Source of the DNA: JAFLUQ01 sp964537995
GTDB taxonomy: Bacteria > Bacillota > Clostridia > UMGS1883
NCBI GenBank assembly: GCA_964537995.1
Contig: CAZICW010000002.1
Coordinates: 1 to 64,000 of the forward strand
Direction of reading: 5' to 3'
Length of the DNA: 64,000 nt
Numbering within the stretch: position 1 is the stretch's first letter; every line of letters begins with the position of its first letter. Shown here in pieces: positions 40,437 through 50,122 of this stretch. Below the pieces are notes generated by a model. That model was not told the origin of the DNA and ran no database searches. It saw nothing but the letters and a program-made list of their open reading frames with translations. The translations under genes were made by a program, and so were the position numbers.

Positions 40437-42519
40437 CGAGGTAAAAACCGAGCTTCTGTCTCCCGCGGGCGACTTCGACGCCTTGAAAGCGGCGGTGCGC
40501 TGCGGAGCGGACGCGGTATACATCGGCGGGAAAGCCATGAGCGCGCGAAGATTCGCTAAAAATTTCTCGACGGAGGAAATTGCCTCCGCCGCGGCATACT
40601 GTCGCGAACGCGGAGTGCGGCTGTATCTCGCGCTGAATACGCTTATCCGTCCGGATGAAGAGCCCGCGGCGGCAAAAGCCGTTGAATCGGCGGCGCGCTG
40701 CGGCGTTGACGCCTTGATTGTTCAGGACATCGGTTTGGCGAAGACAGCCAAAAATATATGCCCCGATCTTCCTCTTCATGCCAGCACACAGCTTACGGCG
40801 CACAGCACCGAGGACGTGAGGGCGCTTATGTCTCTCGGCTTTTCGCGCATTGTGCTGAGCCGTGAGCTGAACGGAGCCGAAATCAAAAAAATATACCTTG
40901 AAACGGGCTGTGAAATTGAAGCCTTCGTTCACGGCGCGCTTTGCGTATGCTTTTCGGGGCGCTGTCTTATGAGCAGCTTTATCGGCGGACGGAGCGGGAA
41001 CCGCGGCTGCTGCGCACAGCCGTGCCGCCGCCTGTATTTCGGAGAGGGGAAAAGCGGCTATTTTCTCAGTACGCGGGATTTAAGCCTTGTCCGCCGCTTG
41101 GACGAAATGAAAGCGGCCGGCGTTATGAGCTTCAAAATCGAGGGACGTATGAAAAGTCCCGAATATGTGGCGGTCGTGACGGACATATACCGCCGCGCGC
41201 TCGACGGTCAGCCGCTGACAAAGCGCGACTATGCCGATTTGCGGAGCATATTTTCGCGCGGAGGTGAGCTTACCGAAGGTTGGTTCGCGGGGGAAAACGC
41301 GCCCGAAATGATGAATTACTCCGTTCCCAACGATAATATTTCCGCTTCCGTGCCGCGGGAGCTGCTTTCGCGGGCAAGAGAGAATTTTCTGCGCGGAGAC
41401 GAGCGTCCGCGTATAGGCGTTGATATAAGGCTTTCTGTGCGAGGAGGCAAGCCCGTCCTCCTTGAAGCGGCTGACAGCGACGGAAATACGGCGGCTGCCG
41501 CGGGCGAAGCTCCGCTCAGAGCCGAAAAAGCTCCGCTTACGGCTGAAAAAGCGGCGGAGCGGCTGAAAAAAACAGGCGGAACGCCATACTATATTTCAAG
41601 CTTTAGCTCAGATATAGGTGAAAATTTATTCGTTCCCGCCGCCGAACTTAACGCACTAAGACGCGCCTGCTTTGAGGAGCTGGGTGAAAAAAGGCGCAAA
41701 GCTCCCGAAAGGGAAATACGCGTCTGCCATCCTTCGGCTGCCGTTTCCGCGCCCAAAAGAGAAAAGCCGAGGCTTTTTGCGGAAATAACAGATCTGAATC
41801 AGCTTAAGGCGGCGGAAGCGGCGGACAAGGTTATAATTCCGCTGAGGTTTTTCGATGAAATTCCGTTCAAGGGAAATTATGCCGCCATGCTGCCTCAGAT
41901 AATTCTTGACAGCGACGCCGTCCGACGGCGGCTTTCAAGACTTCCGAAGGAAGCGGAGGTTTATTCGTCAAGCCTTGGCGGACTGCGGCTGATAAACGAG
42001 GCCGGTCTGCGCGCCGCAGGCGACTTCGGGCTGAACATAAGCAATGTCGCGGGCGCGGACTGTATTGCGGATTCCGTTTCTTCGCTTACTCTTTCGCCGG
42101 AGCTTAATTTAAAAGAAATCACCGACATATGTTCAGGCTCGTCCGTACCGATAGAAATAATCGGCTACGGGCGGCAAACGGTTATGCTTAGCCGCGTTTG
42201 TCTGATACGCGGTGTGCGCGGCAAATGCGACTGCGGCTCTCCTCTTATGCTGAAGGACGCGACCGGAGCGGAGTTTCCGATTATGGGCGACAGGGAAACT
42301 CATCTGAATACGGTTTTAAACTCGCGCCCAACCTTCATCGCGGATAGGCTCGAAAGGCTGAAGAGCTGCGGCTTGGCGGCTGTCCGTCTTTGCTTTACGC
42401 TTGAAGACGCCGCGGAGGTTGCCGAAATAATCCGCCTTTACCGTACAGGCGGCAAACCGAGCGGAGAATTTACTCGCGGCTACTTTTTTAAAAATTACGC
42501 TATAAAAAAATTTAATTAA
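40423..42519 (+). CDS. U32-family peptidase (RlhA/collagenase-like, with DUF3656-type C-terminus)
   Basis: A 698-residue protein. The N-terminal two-thirds is the U32 barrel: LLSPAGDFDALKAAVRCGADAVYIGG, LYLALNTLIRP, GVDALIVQDIGLA and the signature EAFVHGALCVCFSGRCLMSS with CCAQPCRR, whose cysteines are typical of the group that includes the 23S rRNA hydroxylase RlhA. Residues about 380-480 correspond to the DUF3656 insert, and the last 200 residues repeat a U32-like barrel half. Family members have been linked to collagen cleavage or to RNA hydroxylation; the activity here is not decided. Coupled to zapA by 14 bases overlap. Confidence 0.92.
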   Translation: MTKNNEVKTELLSPAGDFDALKAAVRCGADAVYIGGKAMSARRFAKNFSTEEIASAAAYCRERGVRLYLALNTLIRPDEEPAAAKAVESAARCGVDALIVQDIGLAKTAKNICPDLPLHASTQLTAHSTEDVRALMSLGFSRIVLSRELNGAEIKKIYLETGCEIEAFVHGALCVCFSGRCLMSSFIGGRSGNRGCCAQPCRRLYFGEGKSGYFLSTRDLSLVRRLDEMKAAGVMSFKIEGRMKSPEYVAVVTDIYRRALDGQPLTKRDYADLRSIFSRGGELTEGWFAGENAPEMMNYSVPNDNISASVPRELLSRARENFLRGDERPRIGVDIRLSVRGGKPVLLEAADSDGNTAAAAGEAPLRAEKAPLTAEKAAERLKKTGGTPYYISSFSSDIGENLFVPAAELNALRRACFEELGEKRRKAPEREIRVCHPSAAVSAPKREKPRLFAEITDLNQLKAAEAADKVIIPLRFFDEIPFKGNYAAMLPQIILDSDAVRRRLSRLPKEAEVYSSSLGGLRLINEAGLRAAGDFGLNISNVAGADCIADSVSSLTLSPELNLKEITDICSGSSVPIEIIGYGRQTVMLSRVCLIRGVRGKCDCGSPLMLKDATGAEFPIMGDRETHLNTVLNSRPTFIADRLERLKSCGLAAVRLCFTLEDAAEVAEIIRLYRTGGKPSGEFTRGYFFKNYAIKKFN

Positions 42520-42561
42520 ACATTAATTATATTAAAATTTAAAACAATCGGAGGAACAGCA

Positions 42562-43911
42562 ATGGGAAAATTATTCGGCACAGATGGAGTGCGCGGCGTC
42601 GCAAATAAGGAGCTTACGGCGGACTTGGCGCTTAAAATCGGACGCGCGGGAGCGTATGTCCTCGGCAAGGAAAAAAAGGGAAGGCTGAGAATTTTAATAG
42701 GCATGGACACAAGAATAAGCGGTCAGATGCTCGAAGCCGCGCTCGTCGCGGGAGTTTGCAGCGTAGGCGCGGAGGCGATATGCATCGGCGTCGCTCCCAC
42801 GCCCGCGATTGCTTATATAACCCGAAAGCACGGATACGACGCGGGAATTGTCGTTTCCGCGTCGCACAACAGCTACGAATTTAACGGAATTAAGTTCTTT
42901 AATTCCAAGGGCTACAAGCTGCCCGATTCAACTGAGGATGAGATTGAGGAGCTTATACTCAATCCCGAAAAAATATCCGACCTTCCGACTCACGGGAAAA
43001 TCGGCACAATGCGCCGCGGAGAATATATGCTGCGCGAATATGTGGACTTTGCGACCGAGGCGGTTTCGGTTGACCTTACGGGCATGAAGATAGCCCTCGA
43101 CTGCGCCAACGGGGCTTCATCCGCGTGCAGCCCCACGGCTTTCCGCCGTCTCGGAGCGGAGGTTCTGGTTATAAACAATGATCCCAGCGGCGTGAACATC
43201 AACAACGACTGCGGCTCAACACACACAGAAAGCCTTCAGCGTTTTGTTGTTGACAACGGCTGCGATTTCGGCTTTGCCTTCGACGGTGACGCGGATCGTG
43301 TTCTGGGAGTTGACAGCAAGGGAAATCTCATCGACGGCGACGTTATCATGGCAATCTGCGGCGTTTATATGAAAAAAAAGGGAACCCTGCGCGGAAATAC
43401 TATTGTCGCAACGGTCATGAGCAATCTCGGTCTGTTTATAATGGGCGAAGAGCAGGATATACATATTTCGAGAACCAAGGTCGGCGACAGATATGTTCTT
43501 GAGGAAATGCTCAAGAATGACTATGTCCTCGGCGGGGAACAGAGCGGACACATAATTTTCCGCGAATTTAACACCACCGGCGACGGGCTTATAAGCGCGC
43601 TGAATTTTGCCCGCGTCGTAAAGGAAAGCGGGAGGAGCGTCGAGGAGCTGAGAAGCGTTATTACAATTCTTCCCCAAGTTTTGGAAAACGCCCATGTCGC
43701 CAAAAGCGGCGACACGCGCTATGCCGACGACGCCGTAATAGCTTCGGAAATCAAACGCTTGGAAAATAAATTCAGCGGCAAGGGCAGAGTTCTTATCCGT
43801 CCCAGCGGCACGGAGCCGCTTGTGCGCGTTATGATAGAGGGCGAAAACAAGGATGAAATAGCCGCTGACGCCAAGGCTCTTGCCGGCCTGATTGAGGAAA
43901 GACTCGGCTAA
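42562..43911 (+). CDS. glmM: Phosphoglucosamine mutase
   Basis: Converts glucosamine-6-phosphate to glucosamine-1-phosphate for peptidoglycan and other amino-sugar polymers. The phosphorylated Ser is in SASHN (about Ser101), Mg2+ is bound by DGDADR (241-246), and the phosphate-binding RPSGTEPLVRVMIEG is near the C-terminus. At 449 residues it is full length. The position after SASHN holds Ser rather than the common Pro. Starts with GGAGG at 8 bases; lies 42 bases after the U32 gene. Confidence 0.97.
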   Translation: MGKLFGTDGVRGVANKELTADLALKIGRAGAYVLGKEKKGRLRILIGMDTRISGQMLEAALVAGVCSVGAEAICIGVAPTPAIAYITRKHGYDAGIVVSASHNSYEFNGIKFFNSKGYKLPDSTEDEIEELILNPEKISDLPTHGKIGTMRRGEYMLREYVDFATEAVSVDLTGMKIALDCANGASSACSPTAFRRLGAEVLVINNDPSGVNINNDCGSTHTESLQRFVVDNGCDFGFAFDGDADRVLGVDSKGNLIDGDVIMAICGVYMKKKGTLRGNTIVATVMSNLGLFIMGEEQDIHISRTKVGDRYVLEEMLKNDYVLGGEQSGHIIFREFNTTGDGLISALNFARVVKESGRSVEELRSVITILPQVLENAHVAKSGDTRYADDAVIASEIKRLENKFSGKGRVLIRPSGTEPLVRVMIEGENKDEIAADAKALAGLIEERLG

Positions 43912-43963
43912 GCGGCGCCGAAAAACATTTTTCAAAAAATCCGCAAAATAATAAAAAAAGGAC

Positions 43964-43992
43964 TTGCAATTTTTACAAAGCTATGTTATAAT
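43964..43992 (+). promoter_or_regulatory. Promoter of rpmE
   Basis: TTGCAA (43964-43969), 17-base spacer, TATAAT (43987-43992). Confidence 0.8.
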
Positions 43993-44042
43993 ACATTTGT
44001 TTTGAATGACGTTTTCCATTCTATCCGAAAGAGGTGAAATCC

Positions 44043-44249
44043 ATGAAAGAGGGAATACATCCCAATTATAAGCAGACGGTTATCAAATGCGCCTGCGGCA
44101 ATATTATCGAAACCGGCTCCACAAAAGAAAACATTAACGTTGAAATTTGTTCCAAGTGCCATCCCTTCTACACAGGCAAGCAGAAGCTTGTTGACACCGG
44201 CGGACGCGTTGAAAAGTTCAGAAAGAAATTCAATCTGGAAAACAAGTGA
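44043..44249 (+). CDS. rpmE: 50S ribosomal protein L31, zinc-binding form
   Basis: A 68-residue ribosomal protein. It starts MKEGIHPNYKQ, keeps CAC and CSKC zinc ligands (the C+ form), and ends GGRVEKFRKKFN, all as in type-A L31. The start at 44043 is chosen over GTG at 44034 because GAGGTG lies 5-8 bases upstream. Single-gene unit with its own promoter and terminator. Confidence 0.97.
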   Translation: MKEGIHPNYKQTVIKCACGNIIETGSTKENINVEICSKCHPFYTGKQKLVDTGGRVEKFRKKFNLENK

Positions 44250-44297
44250 TTGTGCTTGCGGCAGATGCGGCTTTTGCGCAAATACCGTATCGGCAAT

Positions 44298-44326
44298 AAG
44301 CCCGCCCTTGACAGGGCGGGCTTTTT
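44298..44326. terminator. Terminator between rpmE and ribF
   Basis: AAGCCCGCCC and GGGCGGGCTT form a perfect 10-base stem around TTGACA... with a T5 tail on the plus strand. It ends rpmE and may also stop transcripts from ribF on the other strand. Confidence 0.93.
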
Positions 44327-44342
44327 CCGTATAAAAATATTG

Positions 44343-45236
44343 TCAGGTCTGCCTGCTTTCCATAATTTTCCGCACGGTATCTCTGTCGGCGGAAATTTGA
44401 GCGAACAGCCCGTCCGTTGATGAAAATTTTCTTTCGGGACGCACGAAGCGAACAAATTCCGTCGTAACACTCTGACCGTAAAGGTCGCCGCTGAAATCGA
44501 GGATATGAGTTTCTATGCGTATATTTTTGTCGCCGACGGTGGGATTCATTCCGAAATTTGTCACTCCGACGTGTCTTTCTTTTCCAAAAGCGACCCAAGA
44601 AGCGTAAACTCCGTGCGGAATGAACAAGCGGTCGGCTTCGGGATAAATATTTACCGTAGGGAAGCCCTTCGTTCTGCCAAGTCCTTTTCCTTGCTCGACC
44701 ACTCCCGTTACGGAATACGCTCGTCCGAGCAGCTTCGCAGCGGCTTCCATATCTCCCTCGCGCAAAAGCTCGCGTATTCTGCTGCTGCTCACGGAAGCGC
44801 CGTCTATTTTTTCATCAGGCAGGATTTCCACGCTCAGTCCATATTTTTCCCCTATTTCCTCAAGCCGCGCAGCCGTCAGTCTGTCGCTTCCGAAGGTATA
44901 GTTATAGCCGCAGAACAGTGCCGCGGCATTCATTTTTTCAACCAAAATTTCACGCACAAAGCATTCGCCGCTCATTTTGAGAAGCTCGCCGTCGGTTTTC
45001 AGCATAACACATTCCGCGCCGAGAGCTGAAATAAGCGCGGTTTTTTCGGCGTTATCCGTAAGGCAGGAACGCGGCGCGTCAAAAATAACCTCGGCCGGAG
45101 AACGGTCAAAGGTCAGCGCGACGCCGCGCCAGCCGTTGCTTTCGGCACAATGCGCCGCCGCCTTTATTATCTTTTGATGCGCAATATGCACTCCGTCAAA
45201 GAAGCCCAGCGCAATCGCCGACCGAACCACAGACAA
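44343..45236 (-). CDS. ribF: Bifunctional riboflavin kinase/FAD synthetase
   Basis: Makes FMN and FAD from riboflavin. The N-terminal FAD synthetase domain has GFFDGVHIAHQ (nucleotidyl-transferase HxGH-like region) and SVSSSRIRELL; the C-terminal kinase domain has GVVEQGKGLGRTKGFPTVNI. About 297 residues is typical. The start appears to be TTG at 45236 with AGGAAGAAGGGA upstream; GTG at 45230 is an alternative. Last gene of the rimP-nusA-infB operon, 10 bases after truB. Confidence 0.94.
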   Translation of the reverse strand: MSVVRSAIALGFFDGVHIAHQKIIKAAAHCAESNGWRGVALTFDRSPAEVIFDAPRSCLTDNAEKTALISALGAECVMLKTDGELLKMSGECFVREILVEKMNAAALFCGYNYTFGSDRLTAARLEEIGEKYGLSVEILPDEKIDGASVSSSRIRELLREGDMEAAAKLLGRAYSVTGVVEQGKGLGRTKGFPTVNIYPEADRLFIPHGVYASWVAFGKERHVGVTNFGMNPTVGDKNIRIETHILDFSGDLYGQSVTTEFVRFVRPERKFSSTDGLFAQISADRDTVRKIMESRQT

Positions 45237-45246
45237 TCCCTTCTTC

Positions 45247-46134
45247 CTAATAGAAAGCCTTTATCGTTTTAAGGCAGCTTCGTCCGTCAATTTCTCCGCT
45301 CTCCGACAGCGCGATAAGCTCTCCGCTGTCGGCATACACACGGAAACGTCCGCCGGAGGGAAAATTGTTAAAATAAATCGGAACGCCGTTTCTCACCATT
45401 GCGGATTTTTTGGCGTCAAGGCGTATTTCGGCAAGGTCGGCAAAGATAGTGTCAAGCGGAATCACAGCCTCGGCAAGAGTGCCGTTTTCCGCCATTTTTT
45501 CAAGCTCCTCGGGAGTGTGGGCATCCTTGATTCCGAATCCGCCGCTTTCGGTGCGTCTCAGTGAGCTGACACAGGCTCCGCAGCCGAGAGCCGCGCCGAT
45601 GTCTGCCGCAAGACTTCTTATGTATGTCCCTTTCCCGCAGCGGACGTCAACCGTTACCTTGGGGAAATTGACGCTTAGAATATCTATACCGTAAACCGTA
45701 ACCCTGCGCTTCTCCCGCTCAATTTCAATTCCCTGCCTTGCCAGCCTGTAGAGCCGCTGTCCGCCGACGGAAACCGCGCTGTACATCGGCGGCAGCTGTT
45801 CAATTTCCCCGACAAAGCGCGCAAGCACGCCTTTTAAGTCTTCCTCCGTTACGGTCACCGGATTTTGTTCGAGTATATTTCCGTCAAGGTCAAGGCTGTC
45901 GGTAACGGTGCCGAGCAAAATTTCGGCGGTGTAGCGTTTATCCTGCGCGGCGAGCAGCTCCGCCGCACGGGTCGCCTTTCCGAGCAGCAACGGCAGCACA
46001 CCCGTCGCCGCAGGGTCAAGCGTGCCGGTGTGTCCGATTTTTTTCATGCCGAAAAGCCGTCGGGCAAATCCCACCATTTTGTGAGATGAGCAGCCCGCCG
46101 GTTTGTCAAGTATCACAAGTCCGCAGAAATTCAC
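45247..46134 (-). CDS. truB: tRNA pseudouridine(55) synthase TruB
   Basis: Isomerises U55 in the tRNA T-loop. The catalytic Asp is Asp40 in GHTGTLDPAATGVLPL; KRYTAEILLGTVTDSLDLDG and RCGKGTYIRSLAADIG are the other TruB motifs. Length of 295 is normal, and includes a short C-terminal PUA-like region. Its ATG overlaps the nrnA stop by 4 bases. Confidence 0.97.
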   Translation of the reverse strand: MNFCGLVILDKPAGCSSHKMVGFARRLFGMKKIGHTGTLDPAATGVLPLLLGKATRAAELLAAQDKRYTAEILLGTVTDSLDLDGNILEQNPVTVTEEDLKGVLARFVGEIEQLPPMYSAVSVGGQRLYRLARQGIEIEREKRRVTVYGIDILSVNFPKVTVDVRCGKGTYIRSLAADIGAALGCGACVSSLRRTESGGFGIKDAHTPEELEKMAENGTLAEAVIPLDTIFADLAEIRLDAKKSAMVRNGVPIYFNNFPSGGRFRVYADSGELIALSESGEIDGRSCLKTIKAFY

Positions 46135-47093
46135 AGCAATTTCTCCAATTCCGCCGTCACAACGGCAACCGCATATTCCATATCACTGCCGCTTATTGTG
46201 CATCCGGAGGCGCGCATATGACCGCCGCCGCCGAATTTTACGGCAACGGGTCTGATGTTGTAATCGCCCTCGGAGCGAAGACTTACCCGTATTTCGTCGG
46301 GTGTGCGCTGAGTGAAAAAAGCGCTCATGACAACGCCGTCGATTTCGCGCGGCATGGCGGCAAGAGCTTCGGTGTCGGCTTTGTCGGCATTATACTTTTT
46401 GTACATTTCCGCCGTAACATAGGCAGTGCATATTTTCCCGCCGCCGCTGAGAGCCAAAGTTGAGATAGCCTCGCCCTGAAGCTTGAGCTGACGAAGGGTT
46501 TTGCGGCAGTAAAGCATATCGGCAAGAGCGGCGGTATCAATTCCCATATCCATAATTTCCCCGATTATGCTCATGGTGTGCGATGTTGTTCCGCTGTAAC
46601 GGAACGAGCCTGTATCCGAAGAAACCGCGCAGTATATATACTCCGCCGTTTTTTTGCTTATCTCAAGTCCCGCGCCCTTTAGCATATCATAAACAATTTC
46701 CCCCGTCGCGGGAGAATCGGGCTTGACGCAGCTTAGTCCGGCAAAATTTCCGCCGCCCATATGATGGTCGATGCAGACCGTATCGCCATGCTTTGCGAAC
46801 GTCTCTCCCCTTTTTCCTATGCGTCCCGTGTCGCCCGCGTCAACACAGCAAAGGCAGGCATAGGGAAGCTCGCCGTCGAAAATTTTAACGTCGGCGTCCC
46901 AATAGGAAAGATAGGATGAAAGCGGTTCGTCGGCAAAAATATCGCAGCGAACGCCTCTCCCTCTCAGCACCTCACGCAGCGCCATACAGCTTCCGAGGCA
47001 GTCCCAGTCGGGATTTATATGCATAAGCAGAGCGACGCTTTCTCGGGAAAGCAAATGCTCGATGATTTCCGTCGGTTCAGTCATCACCGTCAT
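46131..47093 (-). CDS. nrnA: DHH-family oligoribonuclease/pAp phosphatase NrnA
   Basis: Degrades short oligoribonucleotides and dephosphorylates pAp. The metal sites are HINPDWD (His25, Asp29, Asp31), VDAGD near 84-88 and the DHH triad at 109-111; the DHHA1 domain ends with GGGGHMRASG near residue 292. The Gly normally seen in NPDGD is Trp here, a change that does not remove a ligand. The start has GGAGG at 9 bases and overlaps rbfA by 17 bases. Confidence 0.95.
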   Translation of the reverse strand: MTVMTEPTEIIEHLLSRESVALLMHINPDWDCLGSCMALREVLRGRGVRCDIFADEPLSSYLSYWDADVKIFDGELPYACLCCVDAGDTGRIGKRGETFAKHGDTVCIDHHMGGGNFAGLSCVKPDSPATGEIVYDMLKGAGLEISKKTAEYIYCAVSSDTGSFRYSGTTSHTMSIIGEIMDMGIDTAALADMLYCRKTLRQLKLQGEAISTLALSGGGKICTAYVTAEMYKKYNADKADTEALAAMPREIDGVVMSAFFTQRTPDEIRVSLRSEGDYNIRPVAVKFGGGGHMRASGCTISGSDMEYAVAVVTAELEKLL

Positions 47094-47451
47094 GTATGGT
47101 TTCCTCCTTCAGTACCTTATGCAGAAGCTCGTTTATATGCGCTCCGTGCTCGATTGAATTGTCACCTTCAAATATAAATTCCGGCGTATGGTGCAGACGA
47201 ACGCGGCTGCCGATTTCGCGGCGAATGAAGCCCGCCGCGCTGTTCAAGCCGTCAAGGGCTTCTTTTTTTGCCGTTTCGTCGCCCATTACGCTTATATAAG
47301 CCTTCGCATACCGCAGGTCGCCTGTTACGCTGACGGCGACCACGCTTGTCATCATGGGGATTCGCGGATCTTTCAGATTGCGGATTATCTCGCCCAGCTC
47401 TTTTTTTATTTCCTCCGATACGCGGTCGGTTCGTTTGAATTTTGAAGCCAT
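47077..47451 (-). CDS. rbfA: Ribosome-binding factor A
   Basis: A 124-residue 30S-maturation factor with the KH-like RbfA fold: RTDRVSEEIKKELGEIIRNL at the N-terminus, DLRYAKAYISVMG and LHHTPEFIFEGDNSIEHG. It helps process the 16S rRNA 5' end and aids cold growth. It comes after infB in the operon with a 91-base spacer that carries a hairpin. Confidence 0.96.
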   Translation of the reverse strand: MASKFKRTDRVSEEIKKELGEIIRNLKDPRIPMMTSVVAVSVTGDLRYAKAYISVMGDETAKKEALDGLNSAAGFIRREIGSRVRLHHTPEFIFEGDNSIEHGAHINELLHKVLKEETIHDGDD

Positions 47452-47478
47452 TCGACCTCTCCCCTTACAGCATGATTT

Positions 47479-47523
47479 AATCGGGAATCGCGAAATAAGA
47501 ATCAGACGTTAAAATTCCCGATT
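47479..47523. promoter_or_regulatory. Hairpin between infB and rbfA
   Basis: AATCGGGAAT (47479-47488) and ATTCCCGATT (47514-47523) are perfect inverted copies with a 25-base loop. No T-run follows on either side, so it is more likely an RNA processing or stability element than a terminator. Confidence 0.5.
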
Positions 47524-47542
47524 CCGATCCCGCAATTACAAA

Positions 47543-49804
47543 TTAGCGCTTTACTTCCTCCATAACGTAGCACTCGACACTGTCGCCTTCTTTTATGTCG
47601 TTAAACTTCTCGAAGCTCATTCCGCACTCATAGCCGGTCTGAACCTCGCGCACATCGTCCTTGAAGCGCTTGAGCGAATCAATGGCGCCCTCATGAATAA
47701 CGATGCCGTCGCGGACAATGCGGATGCTGCAGCCGCGCCGTATTGTGCCGTCTGTAACATAGCAGCCCGCGATTGTTCCGACGCCGCTGACCTTGAAGGT
47801 TTGGCGGATTTCCGCATGACCGATTATATTTTCTCTGAACGTCGGCGCAAGCATACCCTGCATTGCCGCCTTGATTTCATCTATGGCCTCATAGATAACG
47901 CGGTACATACGCATATCGACCTTATTCAGCTCGGCGGCATTTCTTCCGCCCGCGTCGGGGCGAACGTTGAAGCCGACAATTATGGCGTTGCTCGCCGAAG
48001 CAAGAACCACGTCGCTTTCGGTAATCGCGCCGACTCCGCCGTGAATAACCTTGACCTTTACCTCATCGTTGCTGAGCTTTTCAAGGCTTTGACGCACGGC
48101 TTCAACGCTGCCTTGAACATCGGCTTTGACAACAATACTCAGCTCCTTGGTTTCGCTTTCCTTAAAATGCTCGAACAGATTTTCCAGCGTAACCGCCTGA
48201 TTTCCGGCACGACGGCTTTCCTCCATCTGCTTTTGCTTACGCTCCTCCACAACGGCTCTCGCGGCGCGTTCATCGTCCACCGCGTAGAACAAATCTCCGC
48301 CGTTGGGAACCTCGTTCAGTCCCACAACCTCAACGGGCATTGAGGGCGTTGCCGCCTTTACGCGGCGACCGTTTTCGTCAACCATTGCGCGCACGCGACC
48401 GACCGCCGTTCCCGCAACGATAACATCGCCGGAATGAAGGGTGCCGTTCTGCACGAGCATCGTTGCGACAGGGCCTCTGCCGCGGTCAAGCTTGGCTTCG
48501 ATAACCGTACCCTTTGCTCTGCGCTTGGGATTGCTTTTAAGCTCTCTCATTTCGGCAGTGAGAATTACCATTTCAAGAAGAGTGTCGATATTTTGCTTCT
48601 TTTTCGCGCTGACCTCGACACAAATGACGTCGCCGCCCCACTCCTCGGGAACAAGACCGTGTTCGGTAAGCTCCTGCTTGACGCGTTCGGGGTTGGCGCC
48701 TTCCTTGTCTATTTTGTTTATTGCGACAATTATGCTTAGATTCGCCGCTTTTGCATGGTTAATCGCTTCAACGGTCTGAGGCATGATACCGTCGTCCGCA
48801 GCCACAACAAGAATCGCAATGTCCGTTACCTGCGCTCCGCGGGCGCGCATTGCCGTAAAAGCTTCATGTCCGGGGGTGTCAAGGAAGGTAATCGGACTGC
48901 CGTTTATGTTCACCATATACGCGCCGATATGCTGGGTAATTCCGCCCGCCTCGGACTCTGTCACATTGGTTGAACGTATGGCGTCGAGCAAGCTGGTTTT
49001 GCCGTGGTCAACATGACCCATGACCACAACGACCGGCGGACGCGAAACAAGATCCTTTTCGTCGTCGGGGACATCGTTAAAAAGCTTTTCCTCGGCGGAA
49101 ACTATGACTTCGCGCTCCACCTCCGCGCCCATTTCTTCGGCGACAAGCGAGGCGGTATCGAAATCTATGCGGTCGGTCACGGAAGCCATTACTCCCAAAA
49201 TTATCAGCTTTTTTATTATTTCCGACGGGCTGGCTTTCATTCTTGAGGCAAGCTCCCCGACAGAAATTTCGTCGGGAATAAGCACATGAATTTTTTCTTT
49301 TTTAACCTTTTTGGTGTTCCGACGGCGCTCTTCCTCTCGGGGATTGTTCTTTCTTCCCGAATTGCGGGAGTCGTTGTTTTTCTTCTTTATTTTTTGCTTA
49401 TTCGTCACGCTGTCCTTTATTTCCGGAGCGAGAGCCTCAGCCTTTTCCTTGGCAAGCTGGGTTTCCATATCGATTACGTTTGTGCGCGTATCGACATAGC
49501 GGCGCTTCTTTTCGGAAACGGGCTGCTCCTTGACAGGCTCCGCCGCGGCTCTTTCGGCGGGCTTTTTCGCTTTGGGAGGCTTTTCCTCCGCCTTTGGACG
49601 GGCGGCGCTTATATATTCCTCAATCGTACTTCCGTCGTCGTATTTTTTGGTGTAATAGTCCAAAATTATGTCCATTTCGGCGGCGTCAAGATTGCTTTGG
49701 GAATTTTTGTTCTTTCCCGTGTACTCGGCAATAAGCGCCGAAAGCTCCTTCGACGTAACATTTATTGCCTTCGCCATTGCGCTGACCTTAAGTTTATTGT
49801 TCAT
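47543..49804 (-). CDS. infB: Translation initiation factor IF-2
   Basis: The GTPase that positions initiator tRNA and joins ribosomal subunits. The 753-residue protein has an N-terminal IF2N helical motif (KLKVSAMAKAINVTSKELSALI), a charged linker (about 75-170), a second IF2N motif, then the G domain with GHVDHGKT (263-270), DTPGHEAF (about 309-316) and NKID, and the C-terminal fMet-tRNA-binding domains. Start overlaps the ylxQ stop by 11 bases. Confidence 0.98.
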   Translation of the reverse strand: MNNKLKVSAMAKAINVTSKELSALIAEYTGKNKNSQSNLDAAEMDIILDYYTKKYDDGSTIEEYISAARPKAEEKPPKAKKPAERAAAEPVKEQPVSEKKRRYVDTRTNVIDMETQLAKEKAEALAPEIKDSVTNKQKIKKKNNDSRNSGRKNNPREEERRRNTKKVKKEKIHVLIPDEISVGELASRMKASPSEIIKKLIILGVMASVTDRIDFDTASLVAEEMGAEVEREVIVSAEEKLFNDVPDDEKDLVSRPPVVVVMGHVDHGKTSLLDAIRSTNVTESEAGGITQHIGAYMVNINGSPITFLDTPGHEAFTAMRARGAQVTDIAILVVAADDGIMPQTVEAINHAKAANLSIIVAINKIDKEGANPERVKQELTEHGLVPEEWGGDVICVEVSAKKKQNIDTLLEMVILTAEMRELKSNPKRRAKGTVIEAKLDRGRGPVATMLVQNGTLHSGDVIVAGTAVGRVRAMVDENGRRVKAATPSMPVEVVGLNEVPNGGDLFYAVDDERAARAVVEERKQKQMEESRRAGNQAVTLENLFEHFKESETKELSIVVKADVQGSVEAVRQSLEKLSNDEVKVKVIHGGVGAITESDVVLASASNAIIVGFNVRPDAGGRNAAELNKVDMRMYRVIYEAIDEIKAAMQGMLAPTFRENIIGHAEIRQTFKVSGVGTIAGCYVTDGTIRRGCSIRIVRDGIVIHEGAIDSLKRFKDDVREVQTGYECGMSFEKFNDIKEGDSVECYVMEEVKR

Positions 49805-50117
49805 TAGGCAATCCTTCCTTTCCTTTACTGAGCTTTACAACCGCACGGGCAAGATTTTCGTCGCATATACACACGACCGGCGCGCCATCCTTCCCCACCG
49901 CACGTCCAAGCTCGGTTTTATTGCTCCAAAACACAAGCGGTACCCCTGCCTCTAAGCACCTGTGTTCGATTTTTTTCCTGTTGTCCCTTCCCAAATCCGC
50001 CGCCGCGACAACCGCCGCCGCACATCCTTCGGCGACAGCGCGTTCGGTCAAATACACTCCGAACCGAACCTTTCCCGCGCGGACCGCAAGACCGACCATG
50101 CTCAAAAGCCTATCCAT
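49794..50117 (-). CDS. ylxQ: L7Ae-family ribosomal/K-turn-binding protein YlxQ
   Basis: A 107-residue protein of the L7Ae/YlxQ family that binds kink-turn RNA. Seen: GLAVRAGKVRFGVYLTERAV, AAVVAAADLGRDNRKKIEHRC and VPLVFWSNKTELGRAVGK, the usual L7Ae order. It sits between ylxR and infB as in most Firmicutes. Confidence 0.93.
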   Translation of the reverse strand: MDRLLSMVGLAVRAGKVRFGVYLTERAVAEGCAAAVVAAADLGRDNRKKIEHRCLEAGVPLVFWSNKTELGRAVGKDGAPVVCICDENLARAVVKLSKGKEGLPNEQ

Positions 50118-50122
50118 AAGAA